Source of the DNA: Rhizobium leguminosarum
Lineage (GTDB): Bacteria; Pseudomonadota; Alphaproteobacteria; Rhizobiales; Rhizobiaceae
NCBI RefSeq assembly: GCF_002953715.1
Contig: NZ_CP025015.1
Coordinates: 1 to 64,000 of the forward strand
DNA length: 64,000 nucleotides
Direction of reading: 5' to 3'
Shown in pieces: positions 7,294 to 19,400 of this stretch. Each line of letters opens with the position of its first letter. Position 1 is the stretch's first letter. Made by a program: the position numbers and the translations under genes. Below the pieces are notes generated by a model. The model worked only from the letters and a program-made list of their open reading frames with translations. It ran no database searches and was not told where the DNA came from.

Positions 7294-8967
7294 TCAGGCG
7301 CGTGCTGCAACCATCGAGGCGAGGGGTGCCACAAGATGATCTTCGTCACCGATCCCCAGCCGATCGCCGAGATAGTGCCAGAACGACAGGCCGAGCTTTT
7401 GGCAGGTCTTCATCAGGCCGAGCATGCTGTCACGCGCCTGCCGACCGTTGCGACTGACCGTGCCGCCGGAAATCTTTCGCTTGATGACAAGTCCGCGCAG
7501 ATCTCTTTCCGACGCATTGGTATGGAGCGGGGTTTCAGGCCGCTCCAGAACCCGCAGCAGTTCGGCCTTGCGGCGACCCAGTCGAAACAGCAGTTTGTCG
7601 AGGTCGCCATAACCGGTGCGCAGCGAAAAGATCCGATCGAACCGGGCCTGAAGGCCCCGGGCTGCACGGGGATCAGGTCTTCGCCGATAGGCTTTCAGAG
7701 CCTTGTAAAAGTGCCAGACAAGCTCGCGCAGGGTTTCGACGTGTTTCACTTGGCCGGGCGTCGCCGGCATCAGCTTGTGCAGCAAACGCTCGGCGTGGAT
7801 CCAGCACAGTGCATGGGTGCCGACGCGGAACTGTCCGGCATCGTCGGACACGATCACCGCATTGCCGACCAGACCATGATGGCGGATAGCGCCCCAAACG
7901 CCGGCCTCGGCAAACGGGCGGATTATTTCCTTGTCGAAGATGTTGATACCATTGGCGGCCAGATACTCGAGAAACGGAACCTGATTGGCAAACCGCCGCG
8001 GTTCACATGTCTTCAAATGCGCCAGAAGGGCGGGATCCACCTGACGGTTTTCCAGAAAGGTGAAGGCGGCATCGTTGAGAACATAGTCCTGATAGTTGCC
8101 GCGCAGCAGGGCCAGAAAGTTCAGCCGCGACTTCGACGGCGTCGTGCGGAAGGCGGTGAAATGTTCGCCACCGATCTGTGTCGTATGGAAATTGCGGTTG
8201 GCATGACGGGCGCCAGTGTCGTCGACGGTGACAAAGGGAGCCGAGACCAGGCCGGCATGCAGCACGGCGGCATCCTCGGCATGAAAGCCGTCCAGCCGCT
8301 CTGTCAAAAACCGGATGACCTGGCGTTTGGAAATCTCGACACCGACATCGTTCAGCAAGGTCGTCAATCGCTGCGTCGTGACCTGCCCATGGCTATGAAG
8401 CATCAGGCAGAAGCGACGCAGACTGGCGCCGTAGCCACCCTTTATCCCTGCTGGCAGCGGCGCAATGATCGTGCGTCCTTCCGGTGTCACCCAGCATTCG
8501 CGGCGATATCGCACCACTTCGGCCCGCACGACCAGATCACGGACCATGCAATCCTTGTAGCCTTTAAACCGCGATCCAGGTGGGGCTCTGGCAGGCAGCA
8601 CCTCTTCGCGCGTGGCGCTCCCCGTGTCGCCCTTCGGCCCGCGACGCCGCGCAGGCTTTCGGCTGCCGGCAACCGCCTTGTCGCTCGTTGCCTGGTCCAT
8701 ACCCGAGGGTCTGAACGGTGGGCGTGGCGGCAGGTTTTTAAGTCGCGCAATCTCGTCGCGCAGAAGCTGGTTGTCGACCTTCAGCCGCGTGTTCTCGATC
8801 CTCAGCTGATCGTTTTCTTCTCGAAGCTTTCGGTTGTCAGCCTCAAGCGCCTCAATCCGGATTTCTGCCCGATCGGCCCGCGCCACAAGTCCCGTCACCA
8901 ATTCCCGCAGCGCCTTCAGCGACAGCGTATCGGCATGCTCGGCCATGGGGAGGCGGCGCTTCGTCAT
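7294..8967 (-). CDS. IS66-family transposase (TnpC-like)
   Basis: A 557-residue DDE transposase. A leucine-zipper-like N-terminal coiled coil (about 25-75) is followed by a basic linker (GSRKPARRRGPKG). The catalytic core contains VTVDDTGARH (first Asp), IVSDDAGQF (second Asp) and the terminal Glu in NASERDLRGLVIKRKISGGT. Length and motif order are normal for IS66 TnpC and the frame is intact, so it may be active. An alternative start is the in-frame ATG at 8946. A 16-bp palindrome at 8975-8990 lies just upstream, between the gene and the right inverted repeat. Confidence 0.92.
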   Translation of the reverse strand: MTKRRLPMAEHADTLSLKALRELVTGLVARADRAEIRIEALEADNRKLREENDQLRIENTRLKVDNQLLRDEIARLKNLPPRPPFRPSGMDQATSDKAVAGSRKPARRRGPKGDTGSATREEVLPARAPPGSRFKGYKDCMVRDLVVRAEVVRYRRECWVTPEGRTIIAPLPAGIKGGYGASLRRFCLMLHSHGQVTTQRLTTLLNDVGVEISKRQVIRFLTERLDGFHAEDAAVLHAGLVSAPFVTVDDTGARHANRNFHTTQIGGEHFTAFRTTPSKSRLNFLALLRGNYQDYVLNDAAFTFLENRQVDPALLAHLKTCEPRRFANQVPFLEYLAANGINIFDKEIIRPFAEAGVWGAIRHHGLVGNAVIVSDDAGQFRVGTHALCWIHAERLLHKLMPATPGQVKHVETLRELVWHFYKALKAYRRRPDPRAARGLQARFDRIFSLRTGYGDLDKLLFRLGRRKAELLRVLERPETPLHTNASERDLRGLVIKRKISGGTVSRNGRQARDSMLGLMKTCQKLGLSFWHYLGDRLGIGDEDHLVAPLASMVAARA

Positions 8968-8974
8968 AAAGGAA

Positions 8975-8990
8975 GTGAATCATGATTCAC
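8975..8990. promoter_or_regulatory. 16-bp palindrome upstream of the IS66 transposase
   Basis: A perfect palindrome GTGAATCATGATTCAC lies 8 bp before the transposase ATG and 43 bp inside the right end of the element. It could be an operator or a promoter-proximal structure limiting transposase expression. This rests on symmetry and position only. Confidence 0.4.
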
Positions 8991-9033
8991 AAAAAATCGG
9001 AATCCCCCGTGCCACCAGATCTGCTCCAGTTAC

Positions 9034-9972
9034 GCTGCGACCGATTTCGGACGCAGGCATTGCGCTGGCCCGTCTCGACGAGCGGATCGCCCGCTCGCCG
9101 GTCGGTCAGGGCTGGATCGAACGCATGCACTTCACCGACGCCTGCGCCTCGCTGTGGATCGATGGCGAGCTGGTGCATCTCGAAGACCTCGTCCTCCACG
9201 ACGCCGGCGCCGACATCCGCGCGCCCACCCACGAGCTGACCATTGCCCGCGACGTCCTGCGCACCCGCCGGCGGATTGCGTCGCAAACGCCCGGCTGGGC
9301 GCTCAGCGCCGAAGGTCTCAGCAGCCTGCGTGGGCAGGCGTGGCCTGCGGCATCATATGGTGCCGACGGCGCAGTTGCGGACGAAGCCGGCGAGCTGGAT
9401 GGCAGTGCGAACGGAAGAGGGGAGGTGGAGGATCGCGATGACGGCGCTGACCCGCTCGATGCAGAGTTCGCCGCCATCGATGCGGTGCTGGCGCGCTCCG
9501 ATGCTGCCATCGAAAAGGCAAAGCGGCCTGGTGGCGCCGGCGGACCGGAAAAGGATCCACTGGTCTATGATCTCGACTGGGACGAGGACGAGCGGCTGGA
9601 CGAATGGCGCAGCGTGCTGCGGCAGGCCCAGGACCTGCCGGCAGTGCTGCAGGCGATTATTGCCCTGGACGCGTGGAATGAAATCGCCGTGCTGCAGCAT
9701 GCCCCCTGGCTTGGCCGGCTGTTGTCCGCTTCGATCTTGCGACAGGCCGGCGTCACGTCAGCAGCGCATCTGGCCGCCTTCAATCTCGGCCTGAAATCCA
9801 TACCCGTCGATCACCGCCGGCATCGCGATCGCGAAACCCGCCTGCTGGCCATTCTCGCCGGCATCAGCGCCGCGGCCGAGCTCGGCCTCAAGGAGCACGG
9901 CCGTTTGACCCGTGCTCGGCAGGCGATGGAGCGGAGGTTGGGCGGCCGGCGCGCATCGTCAAAACTTAAGGA
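9034..9972 (+). pseudogene. 3' fragment of a DUF1612 / HTH-type protein, truncated at both ends
   Basis: The main part of a rhizobial plasmid protein of the DUF1612 type. The conserved block WIDGELVHLEDLVLHDAG followed by DIRAPTHELTIARDVLR is clear from about 9150, and the family-typical ERRLGGRRASSKL is reached near 9965. Beyond that the frame continues to 10102 with unrelated sequence (KDQRYRSHRAIICWR), so the C-terminal helix-turn-helix domain is missing. The 5' end was cut by the IS66 element at 9034, with the original start lost or upstream of 7141. The intact family is thought to be regulatory. This copy should be non-functional. Confidence 0.75.
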
Positions 9973-10129
9973 TCAACGATATCGATCGCATCGCGCAATC
10001 ATTTGTTGGAGATGGGACCAATCTTCCGGTCTTGTTTACAACAGCATAAGCTCTGCTTGCTACCTTGCACTAAAAGAGACAGATAATTCGACCGGCACCT
10101 AAAGGTGCCGCTTGGTGTTAGAACGGGGG

Positions 10130-10966
10130 ATGAGAGTGGGAGAGGCGAAACGGAAGAAAGAGGCAGCGGCCGTTAAGGCTGCTCGAGCAAAACGGGTGCT
10201 CACCGCCATTGAGGAAGTCGGTATACCGATTCCCACCGGCATGGAGTACAGCGATCCACGCCTCGTTGATGCGGCTCGCACTGCTGGAAAATTGCTGGAT
10301 CTTGCATTCGATGTCATGGAAAAAAGCAACGCCAGAGCCAATTCAGTCCCGGTTATGACAGGGTTGGCCATGCAACTCCATGGAAACCTAGATTATCTCC
10401 TCGATCACATTGTGAATAATGGCGGTTCGCCCGTGAGTGTCGGATGCCACGAAGGATGTGCATGGTGCTGTCACCAGAACGTCGAAGTTTCCATCCTGGA
10501 GGCGATACTTATCGCTGTTGAAACCGCCCACGATGAGCGGGGAACCAAGTTTGACGAAAGGTCACAATCGTTGCTGAGTTTAAGCGACCGTGAACGGGCC
10601 GTTCAAGGGGAACCCTGCCCATTCCTCGATGATAGAAACAAATGTTCGATCTACAAGGTGCGGCCTGTAGCGTGTAGAAGTTATCTGGCTCCGGATCCTC
10701 GCCAATGCGAATCCTCGTTTCGCCTAGCAAAGGAGGGGCACGAGTCGGAAACACAGTTCTACGCAGAACCACAAATCAGTGGCACGGCCTTCAAAGCAGT
10801 TCTAGACGCAATGGCGTTCGATTTTGGATATCAACACGATTTGGTAGATCTTGTTTCCACTGTCGCTACAATCCGTAAGGACCCGAGCATAATTGAACGC
10901 TGGCTGAGCGGCGAAAAGGTGTTTGAACCCAAATCGCACGACAGCCACTTCGTGCAAACCACCTGA
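10130..10966 (+). CDS. YkgJ-family cysteine-cluster protein
   Basis: A protein of about 278 residues with the YkgJ (zinc/iron-chelating cluster) pattern. CHEGCAWCCHQNVEVS lies near residues 105-120, PCPFLDD..KCSIYKVRPVACRSYLA near 160-190, and a further Cys at RQCESS. I start at the ATG at 10130 (MRVGEAKRKK); a TTG at 10112 would add six residues and a GTG at 10136 is also possible. The protein is probably a cytosolic metal-cluster protein; the precise reaction is unknown in this family. It lies between the DUF1612 remnant and the CHAT gene on the same strand. Its base composition is visibly lower in GC than the IS66/DUF1612 region before it. Confidence 0.8.
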   Translation: MRVGEAKRKKEAAAVKAARAKRVLTAIEEVGIPIPTGMEYSDPRLVDAARTAGKLLDLAFDVMEKSNARANSVPVMTGLAMQLHGNLDYLLDHIVNNGGSPVSVGCHEGCAWCCHQNVEVSILEAILIAVETAHDERGTKFDERSQSLLSLSDRERAVQGEPCPFLDDRNKCSIYKVRPVACRSYLAPDPRQCESSFRLAKEGHESETQFYAEPQISGTAFKAVLDAMAFDFGYQHDLVDLVSTVATIRKDPSIIERWLSGEKVFEPKSHDSHFVQTT

Positions 10967-10992
10967 GATCTGCGCACGCATTATCGAACACA

Positions 10993-11010
10993 GTCTGACC
11001 GCTGTCAGAC
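10993..11010. repeat. Inverted repeat resembling a degenerate parS core
   Basis: GTCTGAC and GTCAGAC arms surround CGCT. The inner 14 bases CTGACCGCTGTCAG differ from the parS-like core CTGACAGCTGTCAG by one base. It lies 27 bp after the YkgJ stop, so it could be a weak terminator stem, a decayed RepB site, or chance. Confidence 0.35.
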
Positions 11011-11158
11011 AATAATTACAGTGTTCATTTTCGGCGTGCTCGACGCACTTTGTGCACACACACAAGACGCCGCCTTTCAGAAGGCGCGTCGCAGCAAAGC
11101 TATGGGGAGCGATCTGACACTGCCCAGTGAGGGCAGCTCTTCTCAATGGAGGTGAGAC

Positions 11159-11230
11159 ATGCGAAGCATTCCCATTGCCCGTGCACGTCTCCAAGCCGAC
11201 CGGACCCACAATAAGATTCGACCAATCTGA
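11159..11230 (+). CDS. 23-residue small ORF with strong ribosome-binding site
   Basis: ATG at 11159, stop TGA at 11228-11230, encoding MRSIPIARARLQADRTHNKI plus RPI. GGAGGTGA lies 3-4 nt upstream of the ATG, the strongest Shine-Dalgarno sequence in this stretch. It ends 11 nt before the CHAT gene. The peptide is basic with no recognised family. It could be a leader peptide coupling translation to the downstream gene, or a small component of the system. Coding status is inferred from the ribosome-binding site and position only. Confidence 0.4.
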   Translation: MRSIPIARARLQADRTHNKIRPI

Positions 11231-11241
11231 GGGACGCAATA

Positions 11242-13458
11242 ATGGATCTGTGGCCTGACCCCCTGCGCATCTATTACTTTCTCATCATGGGGGAGGACGC
11301 TTGGATCGACATGTCGCCCTTCCAGGGCTTCGGCAGAAGTTGGTCCGCCCTCCACTGGGCAATGCGCGGGATTTGCACCCTGCCTGGCGACATCAGCGAG
11401 AGGGCGAGTGCGCCTGAACAGATTGCGATCCAGCGAATTGCCGGACTACGGCCACTGATCTGGTTCCCGTTAACTGTTTCAGCCCTAGAGACACTATCAG
11501 CGGCTCAATTGCCACCATGTTGCGTGTTGTTTTCAGGCGAACCTGAAGTGGCCGCTCGAATTGACGCTTGGCAGGAGAAGATCGGTTTCAAGGCTCTGCA
11601 TATCACGGTCGTTGACGGCAAAGGCACTCCCGCGGAGAATTTCGATCTTACTCTCCTTAGGGACTACTGCTTGAAGCGGCTCGAAGAGGAAGCTGCGCGT
11701 CTCAACGAAGGGCAGAAAGAACTTGTCGCCGACGCGGCCGTTGACTGGAATTGGCCCGACGTCTTGTTGGAAGACTATGACGTCAAAGGTCACAACGTCA
11801 CGGTCCCGAACCACATGGCATTGGCTCGAGTCGGCTATACGCTGAAGGAAAGTGTGCCGTTTATCGCCGAGACGGAGAATGAATATACAGACGCAATCGT
11901 TGAGAGCGCGGCAAGCGTTGCCTTGCTTCGGCACGAAATGGGAGACCATGATATTTACGCACTAGGAGCGCCAGCACCCGGTGTTATCCTCTTTGAGCCG
12001 GCCCTTTTTCGGATGGGGTATCGACGCGTGGCCGGAAATACGCCGGAGGGAGCCGCCTTCCGAAAAGCGTTGCGGTATTTTCAACAACAGAAGCTCCTAC
12101 GCCCAACTCTCGATCCCGAAGGTATCAAATTTTTTCAGGACACTAGGGAGGGTAGGTTTGTTGCCGAAACAAGATCCGAAGAACTCCTTACACAAACATT
12201 CGGCGTCGGGCTTTTGGCGGCGCAGACAACTTCCCCGGTTGTGAGGCTCTCTCCGGGCGTAAACCACGTGTTTCCATCCCTCTCCGCCTACGCGAGGAAC
12301 GTGCGAGCGGGCCGTTTTGAAGCGCGAAGAAAGGCCACACGCCTCTTTTCCGAAATTCAGGAGCAGTTGCATTCGGCCGCGGGAGACGAGAGGATTGAAT
12401 TCATTTCGAGGACGAGAGGACCGATAAAGATCATATCAGACGCGCCGATAGAATGGTTGCCGATCGACGGTCTTCCTTTGTCATTCGCCCGAGATTGCTC
12501 ACGCATTCCGGTTACCCCTGGAAATGTCATGATGGGCGAGCTGCTACCGGTGCAGCCAATGTCTATTCCACCTGAGGCGTTTCGTAAGGTCTTGGTCATC
12601 AGCTCCTTCAAGGAAGATGACCCATTGAAGGATATCCTCTCGAACGCTCTTGAGGCGGTGCGACCTTCTTGGGAGACAGTGGTCGACCTAACCCAAGTCC
12701 GCGTCTCAACGGTCGAGCAGTTCGTATCCGCGCTGAATGACTTCGACGGAGAAATTTTGATCTTCGATGGCCACGGCGTCGCGAACGCCAGCACCCCAAT
12801 CAGCACTATAGCTATTGGCGGTGAGCGCCTTGATGATTGGAGTTTGAGAGGGCTGGTCCGTTGCCCGCCGATTGTCATCCTAAGCGCATGTGACACTCAC
12901 GGTATTGACGCATCAAGCCATGCAACTGTCGGTAATGGATTTATCGCGCTGGGTGCGCGAACCGTGCTTGGCACATTTCTTCCTGTCGACGGACTTCGCT
13001 CCGCGATGTTCGTAGCCCGACTAATGCACAGAGTGGCTGAATTCATTCCTGCGGCAATCAAGGCGTACGGACGATCGGTGACGTGGACCGAGGTGGTTTC
13101 AGGCATGTTGCGAATGTGCCTGGCTACTGAGGTGATCATTGCACTGGTTGGACCGCCGGGCAGCGCGACTTACAACGAGCTCCAAGGGAAAGCCAACTAC
13201 GAGATCAATGGCCACGATCCAGAATGGTTTGAAAAACTGATCGAAAGGATAGCCAAAATTCGCGATGTTGACATTGAAGCTTCGCGTCGTCTTGCGCAGA
13301 AGGTCGTCGCAAGGTCCGACGCTATTCGATACACGCAACTTGGTAATCCGGAGACGATTATCCTAAGCGGCGACACTGTGATAGAGAGTATCATGCGCGC
13401 CCGTGGAAGATTGGGTGATGAATCAGAAGCGGTCGCGGATACACGAGTAGTCGAATAG
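11242..13458 (+). CDS. CHAT-domain (caspase-like) protein
   Basis: A 738-residue protein with a C-terminal CHAT (caspase HetF associated with TPR) cysteine-protease domain at about residues 445-650. The catalytic dyad is visible as His in LIFDGHGVANAS (about 510) and Cys in VILSACDTHG (about 549), with GNGFIALGARTVLGTFLPV after it as in other CHAT proteins. The N-terminal 430 residues are of no family I recognise and could be the sensor or partner-binding part. No TPR repeats are obvious. GAGGGA precedes the ATG. The gene converges on the E1 gene with 25 bp between stops. CHAT proteases often act as effectors in bacterial immunity, so activation by the neighbouring Ubl pathway is plausible but inferred. 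Confidence 0.85.
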   Translation: MDLWPDPLRIYYFLIMGEDAWIDMSPFQGFGRSWSALHWAMRGICTLPGDISERASAPEQIAIQRIAGLRPLIWFPLTVSALETLSAAQLPPCCVLFSGEPEVAARIDAWQEKIGFKALHITVVDGKGTPAENFDLTLLRDYCLKRLEEEAARLNEGQKELVADAAVDWNWPDVLLEDYDVKGHNVTVPNHMALARVGYTLKESVPFIAETENEYTDAIVESAASVALLRHEMGDHDIYALGAPAPGVILFEPALFRMGYRRVAGNTPEGAAFRKALRYFQQQKLLRPTLDPEGIKFFQDTREGRFVAETRSEELLTQTFGVGLLAAQTTSPVVRLSPGVNHVFPSLSAYARNVRAGRFEARRKATRLFSEIQEQLHSAAGDERIEFISRTRGPIKIISDAPIEWLPIDGLPLSFARDCSRIPVTPGNVMMGELLPVQPMSIPPEAFRKVLVISSFKEDDPLKDILSNALEAVRPSWETVVDLTQVRVSTVEQFVSALNDFDGEILIFDGHGVANASTPISTIAIGGERLDDWSLRGLVRCPPIVILSACDTHGIDASSHATVGNGFIALGARTVLGTFLPVDGLRSAMFVARLMHRVAEFIPAAIKAYGRSVTWTEVVSGMLRMCLATEVIIALVGPPGSATYNELQGKANYEINGHDPEWFEKLIERIAKIRDVDIEASRRLAQKVVARSDAIRYTQLGNPETIILSGDTVIESIMRARGRLGDESEAVADTRVVE

Positions 13459-13483
13459 GCAACCCGGCGCGATTATTCCCTGC

Positions 13484-14874
13484 CTAGACGGCCGGGGCGA
13501 TATCGCGCAACTTCGCGAATCCGTAGCTCCAGGGCTGTATTGGCCTAGCAGAGGCCACAACCATACGCTGATGCGGTGTTTTCAACGAGAGATCAATCAC
13601 CTCGATTTCGGAACCGCCGTGCAGCCTACGAACTAGCTCGGCAATGACGAGACATGCAGCCAAGAGGCCCACAAACGGTGCCCCGACGGTTCTGGTTGCC
13701 AACTGGACCAACCCACATGCATCGACGGCACCAGTTTCCAGAAGATTGTCGTAAGCCTGTCCGTCGCCCAAGGCGCGATCTCGTTCCAATCCGCCCCATT
13801 TTCCCCTGCTCGTAACGCTCGCAGGAAAAGTGTGAACCCGGGCAGCGACATACTCATCGGGACCAGCACCCAAGCCGGCCTCCACGACCAGCTTGAAGCC
13901 GGCTTCGTCGAGAGCAGCACGAGCCTCGAGATTGTCCACACCGCATAGGCCAACCTGCGGGTCCTGGGGTGTGAGCCGAAGATCACCGTCGAATTTGCGC
14001 TCGACAATGCGGGTCTTAAAGCCGCGTGCTTCCAACCACTCCGCCATTACGCGGGTCTTGTAATGACCAACGCGATCGAGAGTGGTCAACATCGAGGTGC
14101 TGTCATTCGACTCGGTCAGCTTATCGAAATCCTGCAGTGTAATATCAACATCGACCGGGTTCTCAAAGTCGAACAGCGCAAGAACCCAAAGGTATGCCTG
14201 ACCCAGGTGACCGAGGCCCATGAGCCAGAGACGGTTCGGCATCACTTGGATTGCGGGAGCGCCGTCGTCAACCTGCCAATCCTGCGACGCCGGATCCCAG
14301 AGCGACATTCCCACGGTCCGGCGGCATGCCGGCACATAGCCGCGAAGATTCTGAAATACCTCGCTGATGGCGAGGGCGCCTGCTAGGGTTGCCGCAAGAA
14401 TGGCGACCGGAGGCTCGGCGAGGCGAGCGCATTCCTCAACCGGGCCGACGCCGCCGCGCCAGCCGTCGAAGGTTGCAACGATTGCCAAAGCCTCGGTGAC
14501 CAGCGTCAGGTCAGCGCTGCCCAAGATGATGATCGGTGAAGCCTCGCTCGGATCCTCCGCTAGCGTCCCGCCGAGCGAGGCGACCGCTTCAGACAGCGAG
14601 CTACCGATGGCAGGCAATTCAATCAATAGCGGCGCGTCGGACATGCCCACAACGTGAACACCGCCAAGGAGCGACCGTCGGCCAGCGTTCACCATCGTCA
14701 GCAGGGCTGCTTGATGGGCGCGAGAGGTTGCGATCTCTTCGCCGACAATGATGGTGACGCGATAGCGCTCGAAGAGAGCGTAGCCGTCGGCGACCGACCG
14801 AACCTCACGTGTGTCGAGCGCCATTTTGACGCCGCGATGAAGGTTATCTGGAGTGACGTGATCAAGGTGATAGC

Positions 14875-14878
<4 letters not shown>
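13484..14878 (-). CDS. E1-like (ThiF-fold) activating enzyme of a Bil-type ubiquitin-like system
   Basis: A 464-residue protein. The C-terminal half is a ThiF/E1 adenylation domain: MGLGHLGQAY (GxGxxG nucleotide loop) near 218, LQDFDKLTESNDSTS near 253-267 at the position of the E1 DxD...NxxR motif with the usual Arg replaced, and CGVDNLEAR near 312-320. A possible catalytic Cys is in AVDACGLVQL (about 385). No CxxC zinc pairs are seen. The N-terminal 200 residues form a separate domain. It would adenylate the C-terminus of the Ubl encoded at 15843-16340. I start at ATG 14878 because it overlaps the JAB stop (ATGA). It is the last gene of the Ubl-E2-JAB-E1 operon. Confidence 0.85.
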
Positions 14879-16340
<1,462 letters not shown>

Positions 16341-16439
16341 CTTTTTGCCTTTTGCGTTTGCCGCGGCTCTTGGCCGCACGACAACTACAACCGGCATTTT
16401 CAGGCTATCGGAAAAAGCACCCGACGATTTTTCGTGTTT

Positions 16440-19400
16440 TTATGATGGCAACCGCACCCCGTCTGTGGCGCAGATGAAATAGTACGGGCACGTCGGGCAA
16501 TTGCGGTCCGACGTGATGGGATCAAACCTGCCCTGGGCAATTCCACCGAAGTAGCTCTCGATGACGCCCTCGATCGCATGATTTACCTTGCCGCTAGCAG
16601 ATCGTTCGCCAGTCAGTAGCGAAACGTGTTCAAAGTTGACGGTTGTGCCCGAATTTTCCCTGGCGATTATCGAGAAGATCAGCGCATCGCGCACTCTCAT
16701 TTTTTCACTCTTCGAAAGGGGGCCAGCCTTTAGCCGCTGAACCGTGATACGCGATCCAGTGGCTTTTATATTGTCGGCGTTGGTCGTGATGTTCTTGCCC
16801 GCTATTATCGAGCTGCGCGGCGTTGGCAGCCTTGGTCCGGTCAACTCCTTTTGAGCGAGCCCTAGCATCTGCTTCGCGGTCTTCTCATAGAGGCCGCCGT
16901 GGGGATGGGTCGATGGGCCGTGCTCCAGCCAGGTCGCCGAAAACTGCAGTTCCATGCCGCTCCATTGCGATGACGGCGTGTCTTGCAACCATTTCACGGT
17001 CGATCGGACCACCGAGATAAATTTTAGATATGGCCGGCGTTCAGTCTTTGATCGCAGCCTAAGAACATCCTGGTAATAGAACTTTCTGGGACAGTCGGCG
17101 TATCGCTCAATCGCCTCGACCGTAATTTCATCAATCCCGTCCGAATTACCAAGGAGAGCAGGAAAAGGTGGCGCCTGCTTGCCTTCCGAGACCCAGGTCG
17201 GGCTGCTCGGGTTTGGCAGCATACCGCGGATGGGGTCTAGAAGAGGCGATGGATTAGGGCGTGGCTGGCCCCCGTATTTGTTCGAGCGCGATAGGCTCAA
17301 AATGTTCTTTGCGCGAGACAAGGCGACATAGAACAGGCTCTTTTCCTCCATGTCGGCGGTCAGCAAGGGATCGTTCTCGATCATCCCGGCCGGTGGCGGA
17401 CAGGGGTCATACCTATTGTTCGGCGGAAAGTGCGAGGGGCTAAGGCTCGGCACGTGAACGACCGGAAATTCAAGTCCCTTGCTGGCGTGGACGGTCATGA
17501 GGCGCACCGCGTCGATACCTGCGGCGGCGGCGGGCAGACGACGAAACTCCTTTTCCTCATCAAGGATTTCGAGCCGTCGCACATGGTCCAGAAACGACCG
17601 CTTTGGATTTCCCTTTGTAGTGTGGTGCTCAAAAGTTACCTGGAGCAGCTGATAAATCGCCAGCCGACGCTGCTGAGCGGAAATCGTGTCCTCGATGATA
17701 TCCGGCGCTAGGACGCCGCCCTTGTTGAACAAATAGTCGGAGATCAGCAGGTGCGGCGAGGTCTTGAATCCAACTCCTGCCAAATCGTGGGCGAGGGAAG
17801 TCAGTCCAATCATGCCCTCGTCAGACAAACCGCTTTTATCAATTCCGTTCTGAAGCATAGCGAGCAGGCTTTTCTCGCCCTTGCCCGCGCGATGCAGCAT
17901 TTCGATGATGTCGCTGACAGGTATCCTGTATTTAGCCCATTGCCCAACGCGCAGCAGTCCCAGCCCGTCATGATCGGCCGCCACGGAGAGAAGAGACAGG
18001 AAATCACGGATTTCCGGTCGTTCGAAAAAGTCGCCAAAGTATAGGCTCGGAATTCCGGCCCGCTCAAGATGAGCGGCGATCCGCACCAGAGTGCCGTGCG
18101 ATCGTGCTAATACCGCGTGATCACCGTGGGCGCCGCCGTTGGAGACTTCGAGCTGGATACGGGCTGCGATTCCCTGCTGCTCGGCTTCTCGCGACAAGGC
18201 TACATTGAAATCGACAGAGCCAGTATTCTTACCCCGATGCGGCTCAAGAGGCTTGCTTCCAGCGCCGCCTCCAAGCTTCAGCGTTCGGCCGAATGCGTCG
18301 AAGATCGAGACAATCCGTCCACCGGAACGATAATTTATCTCCAGGTCAGTTGGCTCTGGTGCCTTGAAGCGATCGCGGAACCGGGACATGTTGATGGGCG
18401 ACGCGCCACGGAAACGATAGATCGATTGCTTGACGTCGCCGACCACCCATGGTCCGCGTTTGGGATCGGCGAGGATTTTAAGAAGCTCCCCACTCGCCCG
18501 GTTCATGTCCTGGTACTCGTCGACAAGGACGTTCCGATAGGTGCCGCGGACTTGATCGGCGATGTCGGGACGTTGCTTGAAAAGCTCGATGGGACGGACG
18601 ATGAGGTCGACGAAATCGACCATTCCTCGTTCGCGCAACGCATCGTCGTAAACCCGATAGACGTGTGCTACTTCAAGCGCCTTGGCGGATGCTTCGGGGT
18701 CAGTCGCCTCCATCGAACGGGCATAGTCGGCGTACATCAACGGGGAACAGATCTCGTCCTTCGCGCGGCTGATTGCGCCAAGGATCGACTTCAGGCCACG
18801 CAAAGGTTCATGGAGATCGAAATACAGATCGAGCCCAAGGTTGGGCATGAGTTCCTCAAGGAGGAACAAGGTGTCGGTTCTGGTGACCAGCTTGGGAGCG
18901 ATGTTGGGGCCGATCTCTGACCAATACAGCCGCAAGATCTCCAAACCAAAAGCATGGAATGTTCCTGTCCATACGCCAGCACTCTTGTCCCCAATGCTGG
19001 CATGAATTCGTGACGCAAGATCGAACGCCGAGTCATTGGAATAGGTGAGAGCCAGGATGCTACTCGGGGGCTCTTCTTTTTCGACTAAATGCGCCACGCG
19101 GCTCACGAGGGTACGAGTTTTGCCCGTACCAGGACCGGCTCGCACCTGATGCGGACCCGGAGGTGCTTGGATGGCCTTAATCTGGCTGGGATCTGGATCG
19201 GGCTCCTTTCGGAGCGGACGAGCAGGCGGGTCATTTGGCAGCAGAAGCGCGTCGGCTAGTTGCTGAAGGACCAGGTTTTCCGGGACCTTCATCTCGCTAG
19301 CGATCTGTACGGCCGTCGCGCCTCCGGTTAGAAACCGCGCCTTCAGTTTATCGCGGGGCAGTAGCAGCTCCCGGGCGAAAAGGTTCGCTTGCGCCTCCCG

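Larger units (their letters stand above)
7205..9033. mobile_element. IS66-family insertion sequence (tnpC-only type), complete
   Basis: A complete 1829-bp element. The ends are imperfect inverted repeats beginning with GTAA: GTAAGCGGGGCTGATTTGGT at 7205 against GTAACTGGAGCAGATCTGGT read inward from 9033, with 18 of the first 23 positions matching. An identical 8-bp target duplication GCTGCGAC flanks it at 7197-7204 and 9034-9041, the duplication length typical of IS66. Only the large transposase is present. tnpA and tnpB accessory genes are absent, as in the ISBst12-like subgroup. The insertion interrupts a DUF1612 gene. The intact duplication indicates a relatively recent event. Confidence 0.9.

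Noticed and set aside
7246..8985. A 579-codon plus-strand frame across the IS66 element
   Set aside because: It is antisense to the transposase and its product has no motif; the transposase reading is fully supported.
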